Assembly (NCBI GenBank): GCA_032622095.1
Contig: CP136062.1
Span: forward strand, 135,572,960 to 135,636,959
Reading direction: 5' to 3'
Origin: Siphonodentalium dalli
Taxonomy: Eukaryota; Mollusca; Scaphopoda; Gadilida; Siphonodentaliidae
Length of the DNA stretch: 64,000 nt
This document shows positions 43,549-55,510 of the stretch, in pieces. The notes under the pieces are model-generated. The model saw only the letters and a list, made by a program, of their open reading frames with translations, had not been told where the DNA came from and ran no database searches. The position numbers and the translations under genes were made by a program. Position 1 is the stretch's first letter. Every line of letters begins with the position of its first letter.

Positions 43549-46246
43549 AATTGCGTAATAAAACTGCCAGGGTCATGAATTTTGTTCCTACATCTGATGA
43601 TCGGTAACCTGGCTCATTTGAACCTCCAAATTATGTCTATGTGATTTCAAATGAGGGACAAGATAGGTCAATGAACAATCAAATTATTGATCCATGGGCT
43701 TTATTTATGGGTACCCTGAAAATACATCATAGCCATTTTCAGCTGTTTACACTGCACATAATGCCAAATTACAGCATTGTACTAAACTTCAATCTGTCGC
43801 CTCAAACGATGCTTATTATGAGCACAATGGGAATGCTCCAATGTTTTACACTTGATCTAATTCAGCATCAGACACATGATGTAGACATCGCATGCCATCT
43901 GTAATTTGAAGACCAACCAGATGTATGATAAATGTCAACAAGAATAGCTCCGGCTTGTATTCCACTATCGGTATACAATAATATGTATTCAATGGTTGGG
44001 AATCCGTTGAATATATGTGGGTGTGGAATAAAAATCGGTGTGGAATAAAAATGGAACATTTTGTGCTTTCTACCATAACCACTTTTAAAACTTTTTTTGT
44101 GAATAAGATTCAGTTAAATTAAATGTTTTGTTAAATTTTTTCCACAGTGAAATCCAAAAAATCAGTTTTTTGGTAATTCAGTGTTCATCAGCTGGCTTTA
44201 TTGGCCACTGCAGTCAAAAGTTATAAATTTTTTATTGATGTTCATTGAAGACAAGTTCAAAAATAGATAAGAGATATTTTAATTATGTCATCCTCATTCA
44301 CTTCATCCCTGTTATTTACCAGGTTGTGCATGAAAAATACTCATCAAAATAGACCGAGTTTCCACTGCCTCATAATTCATTTTAGTTGCGACTCCAGTGT
44401 CACAATAACAAAGTAAATTAGAACTTGGTATTTATTGAACTTTATCCTTAAACTTGAAGATGCTCTGTTCGGTATGACACCATAAACAAAACATGCCCCA
44501 AGATAAATATCTCATAACCTGGAGGTTTCTTGTGATTTATAACTCACTGACATCATTAAGTATACATGTAGGTAGTGGTTATTGCCTCTTGGGTTGTCTA
44601 CACAGTACGCAGTAATTCAGTCAGTAATTGAAATCTTTTCAACAAATTGGTTATTTGCCTTGAATCTTGACCATGTTTGCATTATTTTTCAGCTATAAAT
44701 CATTTGAACCACAACTTGCATTAGATCATTGCTGGTTCTTAATGCCACTTCAAATTGTTTTTCGACTTTTATTCCTAGCCTAAATTTGAATCATTTGGGA
44801 ATAAAATAAATTCCATATAAATTTAACAGGAAATTATAACACAGATACATTCAGTTACAGAGATTGCACCATGCAGGATAACTTTTAGAGGTGGAAATCT
44901 ACTCAACACAGGTTCCAGAAAGCTGTTTATGTTAAATAGCTATGATGCCCACTGATGGCGCGTGGTGGAAACACGGTCTGTTATTTTGATGAGTAGATCA
45001 CGTTATATTTATATAAAGCTCATCACAATGTTTGTTTGTATACTTATCTTTGTTATTTTTTACATGTTTGTAAATAGTAGTAAATGTTGCGAATATATAT
45101 AATATATATTTATTTGTAGCTGCATCTCTCATCCTCAAGACAGATAACAGAAGGATCTTTCCGGGGTAAAATTAAGAATCAAGATGATTTTCACCTCTTG
45201 TTAATACACGTGCATTTTATTTTTTAGTTTTTCGGACACTTTCAATTATTCAGTTTTGGAAGTTCTGAATAATCATTCATTCATCAGATGAAACAGTAAG
45301 AATGAGCACATCTGCAGTAGAAAAAATATGCATGCTACACGCAGTGATGGTCACCTCGTGAGTTCATGTATCCAGGAAAGATAACTCTGCAAATCTTCAA
45401 TGATGAGTGGTTCAGCTTAATTGTGACATCCATCTTCATATTATTCTATGAGAACTTAAGTACATGTAGCCTATCATGGTCATCGATAGGTTAAAACCTT
45501 TCAAAGAGCACAATAGATTTACATTGTAAAACAACAAACTTCAACCTAGGGACGCTAAAGAAATATTTTGGTGTGAATACCCCACATGTTTACTCAGTCA
45601 AACGCTCAAGATATGCCGCTAACTAGAACAATAGGGTGATTTTGCGGAAATCATATTGTCTCACCACCTATTAATTTTATGGTAAAAAATTAATGCCTTT
45701 CAAGATCAATGCCGCGGCACAAGTTAAAGGAAACTTCAAATCACGTGCGTCATTTTGGGTGGACAAATGAATCTCGTTCCCAGGTGTCTTGTTAGCTTAC
45801 TAGTATAAGGTAATAGATGTGTGCAACTATATGCATTGGGTCATCACGTTTGCCACCAAACTCCATGCAAGGTTTACATCCCTTGATGACTCGGTAAGAC
45901 CACTGCTATATCACATTTGGTGAACTTCCGCGACGCTAATATAGGTACTAAGCGAACAGAGCAACATGTTACCCTTATTAAGCGCACAAAATATCAAACA
46001 AAATTTGTGTAATTTCCTACCTTAAGTTTTGAAAGTCCCACTAATATCAAAGAACTATGTTGCGAAATGGTGTAATTTGGTTCTCGGATTATTTTATTAA
46101 CACAAAAGTCTAAATATACATGGACGACAACACGCATGGCCGCCAGTGGGTAATAGCGACTCTAGTTGGAAGTTTACCATTTTACTATCTAAGACTTCCC
46201 AATATGTACTCTGTGGAAACACTCAATCTTGTCAATATACTTAAAT
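43549..46246. other. Intergenic stretch without gene
   Basis: No exon, RNA gene or window repeat recognised in 2.7 kb. Small open frames near 43641-44082 on both strands have no support. Confidence 0.35.
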
Positions 46247-46433
46247 TACAGTAATGCTCTAAGTAATTGACTTCTTAACAACAGCAGAATTATGGGTAAC
46301 TTTTCAGGATTTAGTCGGAAATATGGAGAGCTTTCCGATGAATGGCAACAAGCCATATTTCCGACTAAATCCTGAAAAGTTACTCATAATTCTGCTGTGG
46401 TTAAGAAGTCGATTACTTAAGAGCATTACTGTA
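46247..46433. mobile_element. M1 palindromic MITE
   Basis: TACAGTAATGCTCTAAGTAA to ttaagagcattactgta; arms meet at aatatggagagctttcc. Lies about 33 bp before a W1 element. Confidence 0.8.
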
Positions 46434-46465
46434 GTCCAGTTCAGTTATATGCACTTGTGATGTGT

Positions 46466-47012
46466 GATAACCCCTAGCCAAGTGGTTCTGCTAATGTGCT
46501 ATGATGCTGGTGGGTCCTGCTGAATTGCAATGAAGCTGTTAGGGCAAACTGAGGTTGTTAAGAAAAAGTACTGTTATATTTTCCTTAAGTTGTCATTTTT
46601 TGTCGCACTCGGATAATCTGAACATATCCCAAGAAAAAAAGCCAACATATGTATCAAACATTCAAAAACATATATTTTGCGAAATATTTTAATACTGGTT
46701 GTATTAGTTGTTGAAAATCAACTATAATCAAGATGGCTATTCTCTTTGTTTTGCAAACACCAGCACAGCCATTATTAAATTTTTCAAAAATATATATATA
46801 ATATGTTCTTGAATGTTTAATACAAATACTGGCTTTTTCTCAAATACCTTGGATTAGCCAAACACTGCGAAACTGACAACTCTAGATAAAACAACGGTAC
46901 TTTTCTTAACAGCATCAGTTTGCCCTACCAGCATCATAGCAGTTTAGCAGGACCCACCAACATCATAGCAAATTAGCAGGGCAATTGACCAGGGGTGATA
47001 TTGCTAATAATG
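46466..47012. mobile_element. W1 inverted-repeat element, intact copy
   Basis: Left arm gataacccctagccaagtgg, ctatgatgctggtgggtcct, gttagggcaaactg; the right arm is its diverged complement (cagtttgccctaccagcatc, aggacccaccaacatcatag, ccaggggtgata). The arms are about 130 bp. AT-rich centre, no ORF. Confidence 0.65.
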
Positions 47013-47439
47013 TTTTGATTGCATACATATGGTTATTTGGTTTATTGGAAGATTTGATCAGTTTAGAAAATGACCTCATAATTTTCATGTCAGGATCTTA
47101 ATGTGACAAAAATATGCCCATTTTCTTCGCCATCTTTTCAACTAATGTGCAAATAACATAAATGGGGTAAAAGAAAGACTTTATTGTGAGTCGATCTTAT
47201 TGAGTAGCAATGTGCTAATAGGTTGTCACACAAAAACAGTCATCTTGAATTTCATGCTGCAGCTATTAATTTCTTGGATTGCAAATGCCAAATTATGTGA
47301 CTGTTCCTGCCAATGCATCTCTATAGCTACACATGTACATGTACTGAACATCTCTAATGTCAAAGATACTTATCCACTTCATAAAAAGAGTTGTAATTGC
47401 TGCAGACTTGTTCACAGGGCTCAAAATGTACATGGGTCG
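47013..47439. other. Intergenic stretch without gene
   Basis: A small open frame starts at 47200, but it has no splice or family support and runs into the X1 relic. Confidence 0.3.
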
Positions 47440-47826
47440 CTGACAGGCCACTGGTTCTGGATGACAGGTTGATTCTTATGCTACCTGGGCTAGCATCACC
47501 AAATGTATTATCTGGGGACCTCATTCTGCATGGCCTCATCTGCTATGGGGATTTAAAAATTCTCAGATGGTGAATATTGTGATGTGCACCTTGATTATGC
47601 AATTTTGGGATATAGAAAAACTAAATTAAAAATGAAAAAGAATATTTGTGAAGAAGATTTGGCAATAAAGATACTTTCTAGAGAAGATGAGGCCTACCGG
47701 TAAGCAGAATGTGGTCCCCAGAGGGTGAATTTAGTCATGCTAGCCTGCTGTGCTTGGTAGCGTCACTAAATTAACCCTCTGGGGACCTCAGTCTGCAAAT
47801 GTCCAGCACCATATTCACAGGCAGGC
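47440..47826. mobile_element. Degraded X1 element
   Basis: Inner arms gctagcatcaccaaatg, ctggggacctcattctgcat and cagaatgtggtccccagagg are present; the outer ends (aatgtccagcaccatattca) resemble the relic at 58005-58255 more than standard X1. Confidence 0.5.
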
Positions 47827-47894
47827 TGCCAGGGTTGCAAGGTGAGTTTGATCTGCAGGCTTCTGATGGAATGTGGAATAATATCTACTTATGT

Positions 47895-47962
47895 TAGAGA
47901 AATCTCTTGGTCTGAGCATGAAATCTCTTGGTCTGAGTGTGAAATCTCTTGGTCGGAGTATG
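47895..47962 (+). repeat. 23-bp tandem repeat, three copies
   Basis: gaaatctcttggtctgagca, gaaatctcttggtctgagtg and gaaatctcttggtcggagta follow each other at 23-bp spacing. Confidence 0.7.
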
Positions 47963-48027
47963 ATATTCCAGTAATCATTTAGATTGTTTGTTGCCCACCT
48001 GCATCACTAAAATTTTAAATGATGTTA

Positions 48028-48462
48028 TTAACCCTTTCATGATGGGAGCTTTCTGAATTTTTTCCAAAACCCTGTGCCAATGCATTCTCTTGTATATGCG
48101 AGTCGACCATAGGTCACCTCACATATAAGAGAATGCATTGGCCTAACAAATTAATTTTATTTTTTTGTATTAAAGAATAAGAAATAATCATAAAAAATGA
48201 TAAAAATGGTTAAAGAATGTAAGAAACAATTAGCAAAAATTGTTAAATAATGGAAGAAAAAATGATAAAAATTGTTAAAGAATGTAAGAAAAATGATAAA
48301 AATTGTTGAAGAATGCAAGAAAAATTTATTTTAAAAAATGCTTGGGAGTGCATTCTCTTATATATTTGAGGATACCTATGGTCTACTTGCATATATAAGA
48401 GAATACATTGGCACAAGGTCTTTAATGTTGCGCCAGCGCAGCTCCCGTCATGAAAGGGTTAA
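48028..48462. mobile_element. TTAA element mixing P1 ends with P2-type hairpins
   Basis: TTAACCCTTTCATGATGGGA to cgtcatgaaagggTTAA are P1 ends, but the first hairpin loop is gtcgaccataggtcacc as in P2, and the spacer is several repeats of aaaaattgttaaagaatg(t/c)aaga. A recombinant or ancestral form. Confidence 0.6.
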
Positions 48463-49555
48463 ATGCCCAGTATGGTGGGTAAACTGAAAATGTTTAATCT
48501 GAAATTAAAATTTAGTTATACTGGTTGTTTATTCATATAGAATGAAATCATATAATTTGTCCACTCACAGACATAATATACACAGGCAAAATTCTGAAGT
48601 GACAGGTGGTAGTAAATAACTCTGTTCTCTGTGACAAGTAAAAAATGATGAATATTTTGAGCCCTGCTTATCCATATAGCCATATTGTTGGATGTTTTGA
48701 ATATCCAGGCGATGTACAAGTTATTAAAGATGTTATAGCAGTCACATTTTAAGACAATCCCTAATAAATGACATTGAATGTTCGTCTTGACTTATTTATT
48801 AAATTCCCAGAGTCTGAGTTAATGATTTGATTATTCTGGGGAATGTGAGACGATCACCAGCATCAACAGACAGGTGACAAACTTTTTAATGTTGCCACTT
48901 AGTCCAAGTCTGCTCATACTAATACCAGCTAAAATATTGGGATAGCGAGGTGTATGACATGGTTTATGCATTAGTGACTAGCTCACATAAAACCACAATT
49001 AACTGTAATCAAATATCACAACTGTGACAATAAACGGGTTTATTCCATAGAAGACATGATATTTGTTCTCAAAACCACATCAGTTGTCAATTGAAAGTGG
49101 TAATTTAATGTGAAAAGATACATTGCCGCAGTGTTGACATATTTTTAAAAGTATGAGAACTCAATTGACTGTGTGGTCGTAAATTGACTTAATTCTATCA
49201 CTTATACCTGGTAATTGACATTCCATGTTGTAAATTTTTAAATCCCCAGGATATACATGTGTATAATACACGAGCTTATAACACCTCGCCGTTGATGCAC
49301 TGAAAAAAAGGTATCTCTCTTCCAAGCATCTAATACCAACAAATCATGCAACTTCTTGAAAAGTTTTTGGTGATTTGATTTAAATTGAATTACAATGGAG
49401 ATAAATATGACCTTTTTTGTTGGATAGTTTAGCACAATCTGTTTTCATACTTGAAACCCTGAATATCTAACTGGACAGAGTATCTCCAAGTTAGTGATTT
49501 GGGATCGACATTCCGTGACTTGGTGTTCTTATCTCAAATACTATATTGGGGTAGT
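48463..49555. other. Intergenic stretch without gene
   Basis: 49095-49240 resembles 31107-31300 (see there). No exon recognised. Confidence 0.35.
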
Positions 49556-49910
49556 GATCACACATTACCACCCATGGTCAAGTGGTCCTGCTAATGCGCT
49601 ATGATGCTGGTGGTCATGCTGAATTGCTATGATGATGTTAGGGCAAACTAATGCTGTTAACAAAAAGTACATTTATATTTTGTTAATTTGTCTTTTTCGC
49701 AGTGTTCTGACAAACTGAACATATTCAGGAAAATACATATTAAACATTCAAAAACATTTATTGTGAAATAGTTTTAATACAGGTTGTATTAGTTGTTGAA
49801 AATCGACTATAATCAAGATGGTTATTCACATAATTTTAGAAACACCAGTGCGGGCATTATTATATTTTTCAAAAATATATATGTTCTTGGAACGTTTCAT
49901 ACACACTGGT

Positions 49911-52900
49911 TTTTATGTGTACCCATACCATGTATGGTACACATAATGCCGACGTCCGGATCAACCATCCGTCGTTCGTCCGTAGACACTTGCTATCCAA
50001 TTCGATTACTCGAATATTTTTTCTCGGATTGTGTTCAAATTTTATGTGCATGTTTATGATGACACACTCCTCACCTGTATAGTTTTTGGTATCGATCGGT
50101 TTAGAAATTATTAACACTTTGCATCCGCACAAAGGCATGAGCTATCCGATGCTGTAACCAGGCCTCAGCCTGCTGCCTAGGGGTCCAGAACAGGGAGACT
50201 TGAAGTCTCCCTCCAGGAAATTTAGGGAGACTTCAGGAAATTTAGGGAGACTTCAGGGTGGAGAGACTACCAAAAATTGACAATTTTCAAATATCGCTTT
50301 ATTTTATAACATCTGACAATAAAAAATTTAAAAAGATAAAATAACAAATAAAACTAAAAAAAATTGACTATCTGAAATTAGCTTACCGGTAATTAATTGT
50401 TATTATACATTTAAAATTTTTGGAAATGTTTTGTGTAGCTATCATTTAAGCAAGACAATTATCAAGTTACAGTAATAGTTACTTTTTTAACTAAATGAAA
50501 GTAGTATTATTTCCTAGACTGCAGCTTGGAAGATACGTTTGTACAGTCTGAATCATTATGCATGTAACTTTTTAAGTTTAATTTGGTCACGGCTGTAATG
50601 TGGGTGTCCGCTAAAATAAACAATAAGGACTAACTAACAAAGGAGTTGCAAAAGCTTTTATTAATTAATGGCCTCCCTTAATTAATGACAACATCACTGG
50701 TATAATCCGATTAAAGCAATAAACTTGACATTATTTTATTTACGGAAGTCGGTCTCTTCAAAAAGTCCGACGCGGTCTCTTCAAAATGTCCGACGCGTTA
50801 CCGAAACGAACTTCCGAAGCGCCTGGTACATACTCTGATAATGTCGTAATTGTTTTATATCTGAAAAGCGGGACGGCGGTCTTTTAAGTTAATTAAAACA
50901 TTTATTTGTGACACTCACGATGGTCAGTAACAACACAGATGCGAACATCTCATCGTGTTTTCAGCGTGTCAAAACATTCGTGATTAACATTCATTACCGC
51001 AAAGGGAACAAAGGCGACGGAATAACAACACAAAACAATAGGTCATATTTTATTTTTTTATTTTAAACACTTGGGTCTTTGGCTCTGCATCGTCTGTTTA
51101 TTTTTGGGATGGCTGCCACAATTCATCTATATACGGACATGTCCAGAGTCCAGACATGTCCGGAAAAAAAACTAGAAAAAAAAATTCCCACTAAAATTGA
51201 AGGCGACTTCAATTTCGCCTTGGAGCGACGATAGGGCGAAGTCAGCAACAGTAAGGCGACAATCTCGCCTGAGTCGCCTTGTGAGCTGAGGCCTGGCTGT
51301 AACCAAAGTCTTTTTTGTCCGATTGTGTTCATATTTGATATGTAGGTTTATGACGACACACACCTCACCTGTATAGTTTTTGGTATCGATTGGTTGATCG
51401 GTTTAGAAAATAATTAACCCTGCACACAAATGCTATCTGATGCATCTAAGTCAAACAATTTTCTTCTGATATGCCTCATATTTCTTACCTAGGTCTTTCT
51501 TAGCACGTTCTTCATCTGTATGGATTTTGGTATTGTTTAGTTAACCCTTTCCACTCTTGTTTTTAAATAGAATTCATCAAAGCTGTGTTGACTTAAATAT
51601 TTTTCATCTGATCAGCACCAAATTTGGTACATATGGTCCTAACCCCGAAATACAGATCAGGTTCAAATTTGAGTTTGATCCGGTATATTTTTAACAGAGT
51701 TATGGCCATTTAAAATTCAAGTAACTGATAATGTAATTAATGCCTGCACTTAGAAGAGAAGTTCTTGTTACACAGAGAGTGTATTATTGGCAATGAGTTA
51801 TGTTTAGCTGGACACAAGATAGATAGGCATGGCTCAGAGTCTGTTGATAAAATCTGTCAAAACTGTGATTGATGACTCTCTGGTCCATTCTGTGTTCTGT
51901 GCAATATTAAGTTAACCCCTTTGTTGAAACAGGTTCATGAAATTAGAGACTGACTTATTGTATGGGTTTTTAAATCCAATGACATGCTTTTATAGACTTT
52001 TTGTGTTTATCAGTTCATTAATTTGGGTAAGATTAACCCCATTCTATCCGATTTCATAACTCAAATATTTCCATTGATTATGTTTATAGTTCTTGGCATA
52101 GTTTTTGATAACACACCCCTAACCTGCATAGTGAGGTTCATTTGCTTAAAAATATTAACATCCTCCACCAATCCTGTTGACACAATGTGATAACTCAATA
52201 TTTTTCACACGATCACTATATAAATAATTGCATCCATGTTAATGATGACACATTCTTCACCTGTATAGATTTTGGTATCGATTGAATGGTTTTGATAATA
52301 TTAACCATAACTTTAATTATATTTCCGCTGTTTACATACTTATATCTTTCCAATGATCAGCTTAGAAGAAAATTAACCCACCCCATTCCATAGTCATACA
52401 GTATGCTATCCAATGTGATGATCTAATATTTTCAATCTGACCAATCTCATATCCTACCTCCAGCTATCTGAAAATTCTGCATTAAAACATTTTATATCCA
52501 ATCATTATCAATCATTTTATATCCAGGTCTATACATCCCTCACTTGTATAGTTGTTCAGGTATTGATTGGTTTTTGAATGGGAAATATTAACCCTTTTCT
52601 CCCATCTAAATGATCCCATGAATTTTTAATATGCAGCTAACACAAAACATAATAAAAAAAATAAGAATAATAAAAAAAAACATAATATGTTTTGTCTCAC
52701 ATTCCTATGTAATAAGCAAATAAATGGAGTTGGTATGATGTTTATCTACTTAATGTCTTAACTATTTTGTCTTTAACTGCTATTGTGCTTCTCTCTGACT
52801 ATGGATTGAGCTTAATTAGCTTTATCACTCTATAAGACATCTGTGTTGGAGTGACCTAATAGGTTGAAATCGAATGCTACATCCTTGTTGCTATTGTGTT

Positions 52901-53073
52901 TATGTGAGCAAGGTGCCCAAAATAAGTATGTTCCACTTGTGACCTTAATAGTAAGGTGTGAATTATTGAAACTTTTGCACTCATGAAAAGGTTGGTGTAA
53001 GGATTTATTAAAATAGCTAATCGGTATCGCCAAGGTATGGGTTAAACATCTGCCGATCGTGATCGACCTCTCT
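49911..53073. repeat. Insertion made of degenerate ~150-bp units
   Basis: Units with cctgtatagtttttggtatc, gattgtgttcatatttga/aattt and tatgatgacacactcctcac recur at about 49995-50115, 51310-51410, 51480-51545, 52090-52150, 52200-52310 and 52505-52590, becoming weaker to the right. A hAT-type element is nested inside. Open frames near 52830-53117 have no support. Confidence 0.5.
50159..51295. mobile_element. hAT-like non-autonomous element, copy 1
   Basis: Exact 8-bp target duplication GCTGTAAC at 50151-50158 and 51296-51303, and terminal inverted repeats CAGGCCTCAGC / GCTGAGGCCTG. Eight-base duplications and CAG ends are hallmarks of hAT transposons. Subterminal repeats of gggagacttc and ggcgaagtcagc are shared with 60558-61422. 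No transposase ORF. Confidence 0.8.
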
Positions 53074-53357
53074 TTTCTCAAATCGTTCGGATTAGCCAAA
53101 CACTGTGAAAATGACAACTACAGAAAAAATAACGGTACTTTTTCGTAACAGCACCAGTTTGCCCTACCCGCATCATAGCAATTCAGCAGGATCACCAGCA
53201 TCGACCACTTGACCAGGGGTGATTACATTATATCAAGTATACAATGCATCAACTGTAGGAGGACATTGAAGACAAAAACATGAGGATATTTATATACTTT
53301 TATATCATTTACACGTAAGAATACTATATATATTCAAAACAAACGATCAAACTAATT

Positions 53358-53552
53358 TTACAATTGCTTTCCATAAATATGTGATATACCCGTTATATAA
53401 TCTGCTGGGGCCTTCACTCCAAGACGCCTAATCAACCTGTCTACCTGGTGATATTTTGTAATAGTACCATCATTAAATAAATAGACCAGAATGGGCCAGC
53501 CTTCTGTATTGGGCACATCCTGAGTTGGAATTATAATCATATTCAAATGTAA
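53358..53552 (-). CDS. Unrecognised possible terminal exon
   Basis: A phase-0 frame opens after a weak acceptor (cagtcacacctag) and runs 64 residues to TAA, including VPNTEGWPILVYLFNDGTIT, YHQVDRLIRRLGVKAPADY and ending ISHIYGKQL. Composition looks protein-like and the stretch lies between, not inside, the repeats I can recognise (W1 to the left, an ATACCCCCC-ended element to the right). I do not recognise the family and see no AATAAA close behind it. It may be a gene fragment or chance. Confidence 0.2.
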   Translation of the reverse strand, partial: LHLNMIIIPTQDVPNTEGWPILVYLFNDGTITKYHQVDRLIRRLGVKAPADYITGISHIYGKQL

Positions 53553-53559
53553 CTAGGTG

Positions 53560-54160
53560 TGACTGTCCCAATGGGACTACGGATACCCCCCTGTTTTTAA
53601 ATACTAAGATGTTTCACATGTCAGTAAACATTTAGTTAAAATAATAAAATAACAGTTCCCATTGCAGGTGTACAACCATAACCCTAATCTTAAACCTATT
53701 GACTGAAAAATGTAGGAATAAAAGCTTGGACAAAATTATGTATGTTGCGAAAAAAATTCTAAGTCGAAAAAGGGGAATAACTCCACACAAAAAATGTCGG
53801 ACAGACGTCATAATCGCAGGTGCACAGGTTCCCATGGTACTAAATATCAGTGCCAAGATTAAAAAACATTGACCGAAAAATGTAGGAATAAAAGCTCGGA
53901 CAAAATTATACATGTTGCGAAAAATTTCTAAGTCGAAAAAGGGGGGATAACTCCACCAAAAAAAGTCCGACAGACGTCATAATCGCAGGTGCACAGGTTC
54001 CCATGGTGGTTGATGTCTGTGCCAAGATTCACGGAAATTTATCAAAAAACGACTGAGAAAAACTCCGGACAAATTTGTGTCCACGGACGACGGACGGACG
54101 GACGACGGACAAGCTTACTCCAGTATACCCCCCCTAACTTCGTTGCGGGGGGTATAACAA
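53560..54160. repeat. Element with ATACCCCCC ends and ~170-bp tandem units
   Basis: Bounded by ggataccccc(c)tg and gcggggggtataac. Between them about three units of ~170 bp repeat (aaaatgtaggaataaaagct, tctaagtcgaaaaaggggg, gacagacgtcataatcgcag), closing with a cggacggacggacgacgg run at 54085-54110. Confidence 0.6.
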
Positions 54161-54249
54161 GTAAAGGCCAAAAACTAAAATAGTATTTGATTCTCAGACA
54201 CCACTGCATTTTTACTTCATTTGTGCCTCATTTGTCAAATTTATTGCAG
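54161..54249. other. Sequence preceding the candidate exon
   Basis: Short unique stretch ending in a pyrimidine-containing acceptor context. Confidence 0.3.
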
Positions 54250-54389
54250 GTGACATGACTGTCCAATACCAAACAGTAAATAGAAATATGACCACCGAGA
54301 GTAGCATCGATTTCCGTATAATTGAAGTTGATTCGCGTATTGCTAACAAAGGAGGATCAAGAGATACTGAACCATTCATCATCTCTTAA
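54250..54389 (+). CDS. Possible alternative terminal exon (unassigned)
   Basis: A good acceptor (caaatttattgcag) is followed by 46 codons open only in phase 1, ending TAA; the other two phases stop at once. The reading starts GDMTVQYQTVNRNMTTESSI and ends EPFIIS. The phase matches the cytoplasmic introns of the CUB-LDLa gene 16 kb upstream, and the first residues share G..VQY with that gene's last exon, so it could be an alternative 3' exon. It could also belong to an unseen gene, or be chance. An AATAAA follows at 54851. Confidence 0.3.
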
Positions 54390-55504
54390 CAACATCGGGA
54401 ATTGAGAAACGTTTTAATGAAAATTGGAACCAAAATGATATCGGAAGGTGTAAAATTCTAGAGTTATTTCAAAATTCGAAATGCATTCGGAAACGGAACA
54501 ATCACGTGCTCATGTATTGATTTCATACAATCCAACAGGGGTTAAAATATACCCGTAGTAGGGGATCATAACTTCTTTTGATGGGCGACGTATATTTAAA
54601 AAAAATTGGTGGTAATTGGTTGTCTTTAATCGGTTCCTTCGTGTAGGAATAGCTATCGATCTGCATTTTGTAAATGAATTCTGTGATTTTGTTATAACCA
54701 GAGGCAATCCATACAAATGTAATCCATCTACATGTGCCAGTAGCATGTTGCTGTCAGTCCAAATTATTTACAAGAACCACAATGTCCCATATTCTTTGTT
54801 TCTGTTGAGAAAACACCTTTTAATTTTGCCCTGGTTTAGTTGTAATATTTAATAAACTGGTTTGAGAACTCAAAATAATTCTCTTGTAATGTTAAACTTG
54901 GCACTCAGGGTGACCAGGGGCTGGAATTATATAGTCACATGTCTGGTATCAAGAAACAATATAATAAGAATAAAATCCGCCTGTCCTCATTGATTCAGAA
55001 AAAAAATTGTCTGAGACTCAAATAATTTTGTTTTGGCCTTAGTGTGGCTTTATCAAATCCATAATTAGCTGGAAGTATTTAATGAGGAATCCTGATGCAC
55101 AGCAACATCAAAGTGCATGTAATAGTTGAGTAAATGGGCCGGCTTCAGAAAAACTGTCTTTTGAATCATATTGCTCACAACTAGTAGAGTTTGTGATGAC
55201 GCATGTTAATAGTCTGCCTTTCTGAATAACATAAACATATTGACACAACGGTTTGATTATATATAGAATATATGCATAGTGTTTCTGAATAACAAATTTA
55301 ATCCACGAGTGGGATTGGCGATTTACACCACAAGCTTCAGAATTATATGGAGAAAGTTTAATCCATTTTGCGAAGTTTATGCCACGATCTTTGCAATGCG
55401 ATGGATAAACACTTTTCCGTTCAAATTGTATGGAGAAAGTTTAATCCACTCTGCGAAGTTTAATCAACAGGTGTTGATTAAATGTAAAATTTAAACAGAT
55501 GGCT
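54390..55504. other. Intergenic region with a two-copy direct repeat
   Basis: tatggagaaagtttaatcca, ctctgcgaagttta at 55431 repeats 55346 (tatggagaaagtttaatcca, ttttgcgaagttta) at 85-bp spacing. No gene is seen apart from the possible polyadenylation signal at 54851. Confidence 0.4.
54851..54856 (+). other. Possible polyadenylation signal
   Basis: AATAAA in tatttaataaactgg, about 460 nt after the stop of the candidate exon at 54250-54389. Useful only if that exon is real. Confidence 0.3.
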
Positions 55505-55510
55505 TTATTT
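55505..55510 (-). other. NFS1: Probable NFS1 polyadenylation signal
   Basis: TTTATT on the plus strand reads AATAAA on the minus strand, about 370 nt after the NFS1 stop. I noticed no nearer canonical signal. Confidence 0.5.

Larger units (their letters stand above)
49556..53223. mobile_element. W1 element split by a ~3.2-kb insertion
   Basis: Left W1 arm at 49565-49910 (catggtcaagtggtcctgct, gttagggcaaactaatgctg) and right arm at 53075-53223 (attagccaaacactgtgaaa, cagtttgccctacccgcatc, ccacttgaccaggggtgat) match the two halves of the intact copy. The break is at the place corresponding to actggctttttctc in that copy. The right arm's flank carries ttttctcaaat, the left ends cacactggttttt. 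Confidence 0.65.

Noticed and set aside
52830-53117. A 95-codon minus-strand frame
   Set aside because: It lies inside the insertion that splits the W1 element, shares no domain pattern that I know, and its right part runs into the W1 arm.
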